From Coleofasciculaceae cyanobacterium SM2_1_6 (GTDB taxonomy: Bacteria; Cyanobacteriota; Cyanobacteriia; Cyanobacteriales; JAAUUE01): a stretch of 35,591 nucleotides of DNA. Numbering within the stretch: the stretch's first letter is position 1; each line of letters starts with the position of its first letter. The translations under genes and the position numbers were made by a program. The notes under the pieces were generated by a model. That model was given only the letters and a program-made list of their open reading frames with translations, made no database searches and had not been told where the DNA came from. The stretch covers positions 1-35,591 of the forward strand of contig JAAUUE010000005.1 of NCBI GenBank assembly GCA_012031635.1, written 5' to 3'. Shown piece after piece: positions 26,160 through 35,591 of the stretch.

Positions 26160-27542
26160 TCATAAATCCTTTATAAATATAGTGAAATGTTGATGATGAA
26201 ATCTAAGAATAAAAAATCCGGCTGCCACGGCTACCCCCAATAGTTGCCCCAGCCATAGACCAACGCCTCCTAGGTTCATTGCAAACCCTAAAATATAACC
26301 ACTAGTTAAGCCAATCCCCCAAAAACTTAATAAGCTCAGCAGCACGGGGAGCCGGGTATCTTGCAAGCCTCGTAATACTCCCGCCGCATTGGTCTGGACT
26401 CCATCGAGAATTTGGGAGAGGGCGGCGATCGACAGCATAGGAATAGCAAGGGCAATTACTCTAGCATTGGCGGGGTTGTGGATATCTAAGTAGAGGGAAA
26501 TTACGGAGTAGGGAAACAGCAGCAAGACGATCGCCATGACCAGCATAAAAGCACCACCTAAACCCATACTCAAATAAGCAACCCGTTTCACGCCCACGGG
26601 GTCTTTCTGCCCATACCACTGTCCCACCCGGATCGTTGTCGCCAAGGACATACCTAGGGGAACCATGAAGATCACGACAATGGTTTGAAAGACAATTTGA
26701 TGGGCGGCTAAAACCTCGGTGCCCAAGGCTCCCATCATGTAGGTGGTGCTGGTAAATAGCCCCATTTCGAGGGTGAAGGAAGCGGCGATCGGCACGCCAA
26801 TCCAGAGGAGTTCCTTAATTACCTTGGCAGAGAATCTGTAGAGATTAGCAAACAGGTGGTAGGTTTTGAGTTGGGGATGTTGGTAAATATAAATAACCAA
26901 ACAGATAGCCATGAACCAGTGGGCTAGGGCGCTAGCGATCGCCAACCCTTCCAGTCCCAGAGAGGGAAAGCCCAATTTCCCAAAGCCGAGGACATAGTTG
27001 CCGATCGCATTAAATACCGTCCCTAGAATCACGATCGCCATGATCGATCGAGGCTGAGACAGGGAAGAAACCACACTTTTGAGCAGGGCAAACAACAACG
27101 CCGGAAAGAAACCCCAGAGAATCATATTTAAGTAGCTCTGGGCAATGGCGACTATTTCTGCACTCTGCCCCAAATGGCTCATGATCAAGTCAAAATGGCG
27201 GAGGAGCAACATTATCGGCAGGCTACTTAACAAAACTAGCCACAGCCCTTGACGGGTTAAATCTTGAATCTTGGCTCGGTCTCCGGCTCCGTAGGCAACC
27301 GCAATCAAAGGACTGGCTCCCAGCATCACCCCAGTCATCATGATCGACAATCCCGTAAAAGTCGTCGCCGCTAATCCTCCTGCCGCCAGCACTTCCTGTC
27401 CTAACCATCCCATCATCACAATGTCCACAAAGCCAGTGGCAGCTTGGGCAATCTGGGCGCTAGCTAGGGGAACCGTGAGGCGCATGAGTTCCTGAGTTTC
27501 TGTAAATAATGGGGATTTGGGAGATAATCTTAAAAATTTCAT
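26160..27542 (-). CDS. MATE family efflux transporter
   Basis: LMRLTVPLASAQIAQAATGFVDIVMMGWLGQEVLAAGGLA...GVPIAASFTLEMGLFTSTTYMMGALGTEVLAAHQIV; 460 aa polytopic protein. Confidence 0.92.
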   Translation of the reverse strand: MKFLRLSPKSPLFTETQELMRLTVPLASAQIAQAATGFVDIVMMGWLGQEVLAAGGLAATTFTGLSIMMTGVMLGASPLIAVAYGAGDRAKIQDLTRQGLWLVLLSSLPIMLLLRHFDLIMSHLGQSAEIVAIAQSYLNMILWGFFPALLFALLKSVVSSLSQPRSIMAIVILGTVFNAIGNYVLGFGKLGFPSLGLEGLAIASALAHWFMAICLVIYIYQHPQLKTYHLFANLYRFSAKVIKELLWIGVPIAASFTLEMGLFTSTTYMMGALGTEVLAAHQIVFQTIVVIFMVPLGMSLATTIRVGQWYGQKDPVGVKRVAYLSMGLGGAFMLVMAIVLLLFPYSVISLYLDIHNPANARVIALAIPMLSIAALSQILDGVQTNAAGVLRGLQDTRLPVLLSLLSFWGIGLTSGYILGFAMNLGGVGLWLGQLLGVAVAAGFFILRFHHQHFTIFIKDL

Positions 27543-27581
27543 GGGTAGCGATCGGTATCTAGAGATAGTTTAGGATATTAG

Positions 27582-29973
<2,392 letters not shown>

Positions 29974-30102
29974 CGGTTTTGGTAGAACACTAACTACAAA
30001 TTATCAAGCCTTGGGAACCAAATTGAGATTAATTAGCTGGATTTAAATTAATTAGCTTAATTGAAGTTTGTAAACCTCAATTTTCTTCTATAAATTGGGG
30101 AA

Positions 30103-30196
30103 CTATAGGGATCCTAAATTATTTGTTAGATTAGATTGTGTCTGGTAAATGATTTCACCCGCCTTTGGCGGGTGAAATCATTTAGGACTGCTATAG
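30103..30196. mobile_element. 94-bp MITE-like element, copy 1
   Basis: Ends CTATAGGGATCCTAAAT / ATTTAGGACTGCTATAG; internal perfect 17-bp stem AAATGATTTCACCCGCC-TTT-GGCGGGTGAAATCATTT (30147-30183). Confidence 0.82.
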
Positions 30197-30423
30197 TCGT
30201 TGCCATAAAAGTTAGGACGAATTCGGCTGCGACTTCACTCAGCCAACGTATCTGGTCTTGTCCTAATTAATCTGCCTAGTACTATATATAAATTTTTCTT
30301 GTTATAAAATCTTGGATCCATATAACTTGTTGTCTGTATAATTAGAATTAATTGCAGGCATACAATCAGGCATGTAATGTAAATAAATCGAGGGTTTTCC
30401 CTCGACTATGGTTATCCTTAGCT

Positions 30424-31731
30424 ATGGCTATCTTTAAGTTTGGCTCTAAACGCAAAACCGTACCTCACTCTCCTCAACAATCCGCCCCTCCTGTCACGCC
30501 GATCGCCCCCACGCCCACTAGTGGAGCAATCCAAAAACCTCAAGGCAAAAGTCTATCGCAATTGGAGGCAGAAATTGAGGCTCAGTACCTCCCTACGACT
30601 CCCCATCGATCCCAGAAAGGGCAGAAACAAAATCGGGGCTTCCTCCCTAAATTAGTTACCTTAGCTCTAGTTGTTGGCGTACCTGTGGGCGTTGTGGCGT
30701 TGGCAAATTTACCTGTACCGGGCTGGCGGCATCAAGTTGCCAGAACTGCGCCGATCCTGTTGTTTCCTACCTATTCCAGTTGGGATAGGGCCTACAAGAG
30801 CTTAATCGATAACCTCAACCAAGCCGAGCAGTTAATCGATCGCCCCACCAGTGCTACAGATCTAGATTTGGGGGGACAAAAGTTAACCATGGCTAGGGAG
30901 GCGGTAAATAAGTTACCTAGTGGATTTATTGAAGACGATTTTACTCGATCGCTCTACTGGTATAACTGGCACTATTCTCGATCGGGCTTCGCTACCGCCC
31001 GGAGCCAATTAGGAACCCTAGAAAGTAAACTTTTTCAAGAACAAAATGCCCAAACGTTGCTGAGAACCACGGAAGAGAATGTCAATCAAGCTAAATTGGC
31101 ATATCAACAGGCAACAACCTCCACCGATAAACAGTTAGCGGCAACCCGTTGGCACGAGGGCTTAGGGAAAATGGCGCAAGTATCGACAGCAACCCTCGCC
31201 GGAAAAAATGCTCAACAAAAGTTAGTTCTCTACAGGCAAGATTTTGCCGAAACTGTAGGTTTATTTGCCGGGAATGCTGAAACTCGCAACCTAATTACTG
31301 CTGCCCGCCAATTTGCTTGGCAAGCTGCTAAAGATGGTCAAAACCCACCCCATGAAGCGATTAAGTGGGAACAGATTATGATTATGTGGCAAGAGGCGAT
31401 CGATCGTCTGGAAAAAATTCAACCCGCAGATCTAGAAGGCTACAAAGAAGCCCAAAAACTCATCGTCGATTACCGAGCCAGCCAATCAGAAGTTCAAGTC
31501 AGATTAGCAGCAGAACGCAGCTCTGTCAGAAGTTTTGCCGCAGCCCAAAGAGATATAACTACTCTGGTTGCATCTGCCGGCTACGGGAATAAGAGCTATA
31601 CCCTCTCTCAACTCCAAGGTATTATCAATCAACTAGAAAGTGTCAAGCCGGGGACTACTTCCTACCTAAAATCCCAAGAATTATTGATTTTTGCCAAGAA
31701 CAAATGGCAGGAGCTAAGGCTAGCGAATTAA
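30424..31731 (+). CDS. Conserved hypothetical membrane-anchored protein
   Basis: Start at MAIFKFGSKRKTVPHSPQQ; one TM segment FLPKLVTLALVVGVPVGVVALANL then a long helical region. ORF-track start is 30352. Confidence 0.7.
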   Translation: MAIFKFGSKRKTVPHSPQQSAPPVTPIAPTPTSGAIQKPQGKSLSQLEAEIEAQYLPTTPHRSQKGQKQNRGFLPKLVTLALVVGVPVGVVALANLPVPGWRHQVARTAPILLFPTYSSWDRAYKSLIDNLNQAEQLIDRPTSATDLDLGGQKLTMAREAVNKLPSGFIEDDFTRSLYWYNWHYSRSGFATARSQLGTLESKLFQEQNAQTLLRTTEENVNQAKLAYQQATTSTDKQLAATRWHEGLGKMAQVSTATLAGKNAQQKLVLYRQDFAETVGLFAGNAETRNLITAARQFAWQAAKDGQNPPHEAIKWEQIMIMWQEAIDRLEKIQPADLEGYKEAQKLIVDYRASQSEVQVRLAAERSSVRSFAAAQRDITTLVASAGYGNKSYTLSQLQGIINQLESVKPGTTSYLKSQELLIFAKNKWQELRLAN

Positions 31732-32113
31732 TCTGATTTCAACTCCAAGATTTAGGTTAGTCCAAATTCGATCGGTAGTTAAAACTGGCAAATTGAGAGA
31801 AATACCTAGTCCAAGACAAGCTCGATCAAGCTCGATCGCCAAGGGAAAGTCCTAGAGATTTAGTTAAGGGACAAAGTATTCCAGCCCTTAAAGCCTGTTC
31901 TTGGTTGAAAGGGATAACCTCAAGACCCAAGTTTGCTAAAATCTGTTCAATATCTTTTTCAGCAACTCCTCCCTCCGCTAATTTTGCTACAACTTCAGAA
32001 AGGTTTACAGAACTAATTACTGCATTGTTAATTCCTTGGAAAATTTCTTCGCTACCTTTTTCTTGATTGAGTAAAGCCAAAATAGCAGAAGCATCAACAA
32101 CAATTTTACTCAC
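31720..32113 (-). pseudogene. PIN-domain (VapC-like) toxin truncated by a 10-bp tandem duplication
   Basis: MSKIVVDASAILALLNQEKGSEEIFQGINNAVISSVNLSEVVAKLAEGGV...LGLSLGDRA* in the current frame. Removing one copy of GATCGAGCTT restores GDRACLGLGISLNLPVLTTDRIWTNLNLGVEIRLIR* (127 aa). Confidence 0.85.
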
Positions 32114-32345
32114 GCAAAGCCTCCTCTCTGCGCTCTTGAATCAATTCTTCAGCAAGATTGCAATCAACCGGAATATATTTTCTAAAAATAGCTTGAGCCT
32201 TCTCTATAGAAGTTTGCTGATGCTGAATTGGTTGATCTTCTAGGATAAGGACAGCATTGTATTCTCCTACAGGCATATCTATAGGAAAATTGACTAACAA
32301 CCTCCCATTGCTTTCTATAGTGACTTTTACTTCTATGGTTCTCAT
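32106..32345 (-). CDS. Antitoxin of a VapBC-like pair
   Basis: 79 aa, immediately upstream of and overlapping the PIN-domain gene by 8 nt; N-terminal MRTIEVKVTIESNGRLLVNFPIDMPVGEYNAVLILED. Confidence 0.72.
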   Translation of the reverse strand: MRTIEVKVTIESNGRLLVNFPIDMPVGEYNAVLILEDQPIQHQQTSIEKAQAIFRKYIPVDCNLAEELIQERREEALRE

Positions 32346-32469
32346 TGTTAGCTCAACCAGGTATGTTAATTACTAACTATAAATATAGAGCAACGCACAA
32401 TCCTTCCTTATTTGTCTCTAATTTTAACAGGACTTACACAAACGAGATGACTATAGTATTAATCAATAA

Positions 32470-34155
32470 CTACAGTCTTGGTAACAATATTCGTGAAGGA
32501 GAATTGCCGCCACTGGATAGGGTGATGGTGATGATTTGTTGGTCGATGAGGTGGGAATTGGCGATGGGCTTGCCAGTACCATCATTGACTGGATAGGCGG
32601 GAAAGCAAGCGCCACTGATACTCAAGCGGAGGGAATGCCCGGCTGGTAATTGCACACAACTAGGCTGGAGAGTAATTGTTAGGGGTAAATCCTCTGGATC
32701 ATCAATGCGGAGGTAGCTTTGGGTAAAATTGTATACTCTGCCTTGGCGATCGACTTCTGAGAGAGTGGCGCTGAGGTCAAAACTGGGGGTAGAAGCAGTG
32801 GCAAAGAGTTCTACAGTGATCACCCCTAGCAAAGATAGATCGGCGGTCAGGGGAGCCGTGGTATAGGTCAAGACATCGGTACGGCAATCAAGGGAGGAGC
32901 GATCGCACTGCCCCGCATTCCCTGCATGACCCCCCAAACTCGGCACAGGTCGCCAAGGATCGTGGACAAAAATATCTTGATTTGTCTCTGGCTCTGGCTT
33001 GAGGACTAGCTTCCCAGCATTTTCCTGGATCGCCGCTAATCCATTGGTTGCCAGAAAATAGACTTGGGTTTCTAGAGTTTCGGCACTGGCTACCTTGGAC
33101 AGGTCGACGGGCTGATGGGAAAACTTTGGAGGCGTGGGTAACTTGGAGAGATTTTTCCAAGTATTGCTACCCAACTCAAAGAGGGTGACGGGATTTTCTG
33201 GGAGAGCGTAGGGAGTTCCCTTTGGTTCATCCTTGAGGAAGTGGTTAAACCATTGGATTTGCAGAGAGTCGATCGAGCTATTTGCCGCCGCCCCGTAATC
33301 TTTTTCACCCACCTTCCTGCCCCAAGGCAAATGTCCCCAGGGGGCAATGTAGAGATGTTGAGGATGCTGGCTCCGGGCAGCCATCTCTTGATAAAGTCGC
33401 CAATTCCCCCGCAGGAAAGGATCAAACCAGCCGCCGATGTGAAGCATGGGTAAATCCACATCCCGCAGATCAGGGGATAGCCGTTCCCAATAGCTGCCGG
33501 GAGTATCGTACTGGAGCCAGTCATGGTAAAAAGAATCTTCAGCATACTGATTCATCACCTCTGGCAGAGCCGGGATCGGGTCATGGAGGGGCAGATTTCT
33601 GGAGGCAGCGTAGAGAGCATTGTAGGCACTGGTATTACTCCGGAGTCGGGCTGTTTCCGCTCCCAACTGGATCGCCCAACCGAGGTTATTTTGTAAACAA
33701 AAGGCTCCCCCTTCGTAGGCCCAATCAGCATAGAGATCAACGCCCATCATCGCCGGAATTATGGTTTTCAGGGCGGGGGGTTGGGTCATGGCGGCATAAA
33801 GTTGGGTCATGGCTTGATAGGAAAACCCGTACATGCCCACTTTGCCATTGCTCCTTGGTAAATTAGCCGCCCAATCCACAGTTTCGGCTCCGTCGCTAGT
33901 TTCATGGCGAAAAACCTGAAAATCTCCCTCGGAAGTTCCCCTGCCCCGCACATCTTGGATCACGACAATGTAGCCCTGACTGGCATACCAACTAGGATGG
34001 GCATAGACCACCGTGGAAGCGATCGCCCGCCCGTAGGGTTGGCGCATTAACAACACCGGAAATTTCCCCTTTGCCTTGGGGTAATACACATCAGCATCAA
34101 GGCGGACACCATCACTGGTGGTCAAGGAATGGATTTCGGGGGGATGCACTGCCAT
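32470..34155 (-). CDS. CocE/NonD family hydrolase (X-Pro dipeptidyl-peptidase-like)
   Basis: TSDGVRLDADVYYPKAKGKFPVLLMRQPYGR...VIQDVRGRGTSEGDFQVFRHETSDGAETVDWAANLPRSNGKVGMYGFSYQAMTQLYAA...HIGGWFDPFLRG. Confidence 0.93.
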   Translation of the reverse strand: MAVHPPEIHSLTTSDGVRLDADVYYPKAKGKFPVLLMRQPYGRAIASTVVYAHPSWYASQGYIVVIQDVRGRGTSEGDFQVFRHETSDGAETVDWAANLPRSNGKVGMYGFSYQAMTQLYAAMTQPPALKTIIPAMMGVDLYADWAYEGGAFCLQNNLGWAIQLGAETARLRSNTSAYNALYAASRNLPLHDPIPALPEVMNQYAEDSFYHDWLQYDTPGSYWERLSPDLRDVDLPMLHIGGWFDPFLRGNWRLYQEMAARSQHPQHLYIAPWGHLPWGRKVGEKDYGAAANSSIDSLQIQWFNHFLKDEPKGTPYALPENPVTLFELGSNTWKNLSKLPTPPKFSHQPVDLSKVASAETLETQVYFLATNGLAAIQENAGKLVLKPEPETNQDIFVHDPWRPVPSLGGHAGNAGQCDRSSLDCRTDVLTYTTAPLTADLSLLGVITVELFATASTPSFDLSATLSEVDRQGRVYNFTQSYLRIDDPEDLPLTITLQPSCVQLPAGHSLRLSISGACFPAYPVNDGTGKPIANSHLIDQQIITITLSSGGNSPSRILLPRL

Positions 34156-34234
34156 GATTTTGCTAATTTTGCCGGGAGTCTAGGAAGAGATTCAAAAATT
34201 AAAGATCAATTAAAAATCAAGGGTTATTGGGGTG

Positions 34235-34328
34235 CTATAGCGATCCTAAATCATTTTCTAAATTAGATTGCTTCTGGGAGGTGATTTTACCCGCCGCCGG
34301 CGGGTGAAATCATTTAGGACTGCTATAG
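34235..34328. mobile_element. 94-bp MITE-like element, copy 2
   Basis: CTATAGCGATCCTAAATCATTT...ACCCGCCGCCGGCGGGTGAAATCATTTAGGACTGCTATAG; same length and ends as copy 1 at 30103-30196. Confidence 0.82.
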
Positions 34329-34329
34329 T

Positions 34330-35397
34330 TCAGTTGGTAAGTTTAATTTCTAGATGGTTTAGGAGGCGATCGAAGTCAAAATGCTCCACCATTAATTGCT
34401 GAATACAATTAATCTTGATGGGTTCATAGAGACGCACATGCCCAAAGGCGTGATCGATAATCTCTACCGTGGACAGGGTGTCCAAATCTACAGATAAAAT
34501 CGGGATTTCTAAATCTTCAGCCCGGCTGAGAATAAAGGGTTGGGGGGCAATTTGTCCCGTGAGGATTAGGCAATTTGTGGAAGTTTCTAGGGCTGCGAGT
34601 TGGATATCCGATCGATCGCCCCCCGTCACCACCGCCATATTTGTGCCTTTACGGAAATACTTCAGCGCCGAGTTCACATTCATCGCCCCGATCGTCAGAC
34701 TCTGAACCATCAAATCTAAGCGATCGCCCCGACACAAAACTTCCGCCTTTAACTGCTGCGCCAACTGCTGCACGCTCACGCTGCGGAGAATTTCACTGCG
34801 GGGCATCACTCCCAAAACCGGGATCCCTTGGTTTTCAAGGTAGGGGCGCATCTTAGTGGTGGCAAAATCTAAATCTGCGAGGGGGACATCATTGATCAAT
34901 ACCCCAGCAAGGCGATCGCCCAACTCCCGCTTCCCTACCAATAAACTATCTACTAATTCTTGGGAATGAAAGCGAGCAACGATCAATACTGACCCATCCA
35001 AGGTTTCTGCCATCTGCCGCAAACAGAGATCAAACAAAATCCCCTCCCCAAGGGATGCGGTCGCTTCTAAGATGCCTAGATTTCCCTTCGCTGTATACTG
35101 GCGGAGAACCCCTTGATAATCAGTCTGGTCTTCCCCGGTTAAGCGCTTACTCAGAGCCTGCTGGTCTAAAAACAAAAGCGTAGGGTGGAGTCGATCGAGC
35201 GCCAAATCTAAAACCTTGGTAATCAGACTTACATCCGCTTCTTTCCCATCTTCGTTAGCCATTGTCCCTAGGGGCTTGCCGTAGGCGATATCCAGACCCC
35301 AGTTTTTGAGCTGGTGAGCAATCCCCAAGATGGTTGCTGATTTGCCACTATAGGCAGCAGTCGAGCCGATCAGCAGATATTTAGCAGGGTTAGACAC
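34330..35397 (-). CDS. Phosphotransacetylase-family (BioD-like N-terminus + DRTGG domain) protein
   Basis: YLLIGSTAAYSGKSATILGIAHQLKNWGLDIAYGKPLGT...GVLINDVP...GVMPRSEILRSVSVQQLAQQLKAEVLCRGDRLDLMVQSLTIGAMNVNSALKYFR. Confidence 0.85.
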   Translation of the reverse strand: MSNPAKYLLIGSTAAYSGKSATILGIAHQLKNWGLDIAYGKPLGTMANEDGKEADVSLITKVLDLALDRLHPTLLFLDQQALSKRLTGEDQTDYQGVLRQYTAKGNLGILEATASLGEGILFDLCLRQMAETLDGSVLIVARFHSQELVDSLLVGKRELGDRLAGVLINDVPLADLDFATTKMRPYLENQGIPVLGVMPRSEILRSVSVQQLAQQLKAEVLCRGDRLDLMVQSLTIGAMNVNSALKYFRKGTNMAVVTGGDRSDIQLAALETSTNCLILTGQIAPQPFILSRAEDLEIPILSVDLDTLSTVEIIDHAFGHVRLYEPIKINCIQQLMVEHFDFDRLLNHLEIKLTN

Positions 35398-35591
35398 AAT
35401 TAAATTTACTCCAGAAATTAAGGAAAACCAGTAGATTGCGATCAGAACAACTATCTTAAAACTACCTTAAAAAAATAACTACTCAAAATAACTACATGGG
35501 CATCTAGTTTTTAATTGATTAGCTCTTATTCATCTAGCTTCAGTAGTTTGCGAATGAAAAAGGCTGGGGGAAATCCGTAAGGCGCGATCGC

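Noticed and set aside
33282-33866. 194-aa plus-strand ORF antisense to the CocE/NonD hydrolase
   Set aside because: Long only because it mirrors a well-conserved gene on the other strand; no family resemblance.

Overview
Cyanobacterial chromosomal window (abundant HIP1 GCGATCGC sites and many cyanobacteria-typical families). The left ~9.5 kb is a minus-strand type I-C CRISPR-Cas locus. In transcription order it reads cas3, a PD-(D/E)XK-like gene, cas5c, cas8c (probably with an internal cas11c start), cas7, a Uma2/DUF820 gene, cas4, cas1, a frameshifted cas2, leader, then the leader end of a CRISPR array that runs off the left edge. The rest is mostly housekeeping or signalling: LCP-family protein, DUF2605/DUF2973-like small proteins, STAS protein, acnB, DUF2887/Rpn-like protein, xthA, nadB-nadA-nadC, a histidine-kinase-like protein with a degenerate ATP site, a dCache/HAMP adenylate cyclase, MATE transporter, tocopherol cyclase, GGDEF protein, a VapBC-like pair, CocE/NonD hydrolase and a DRTGG/phosphotransacetylase-like protein. 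Main points from reading: (i) three genes (cas2, acnB, tocopherol cyclase) are each broken by an apparent single-base deletion and restore to full family length with +1 nt; (ii) a PIN-domain toxin is truncated by an exact 10-bp tandem duplication; (iii) two copies of a 94-bp hairpin MITE; (iv) an internally deleted IS701-like copy with both terminal inverted repeats; (v) a candidate tnpB-less IS200/IS605-like remnant whose right end abuts the LCP gene; (vi) two nuclease-fold genes interleaved in the cas operon. No strongly supported wholly new system is claimed. The interleaved nuclease genes and the orphan omegaRNA-like remnant are the best candidates for follow-up.
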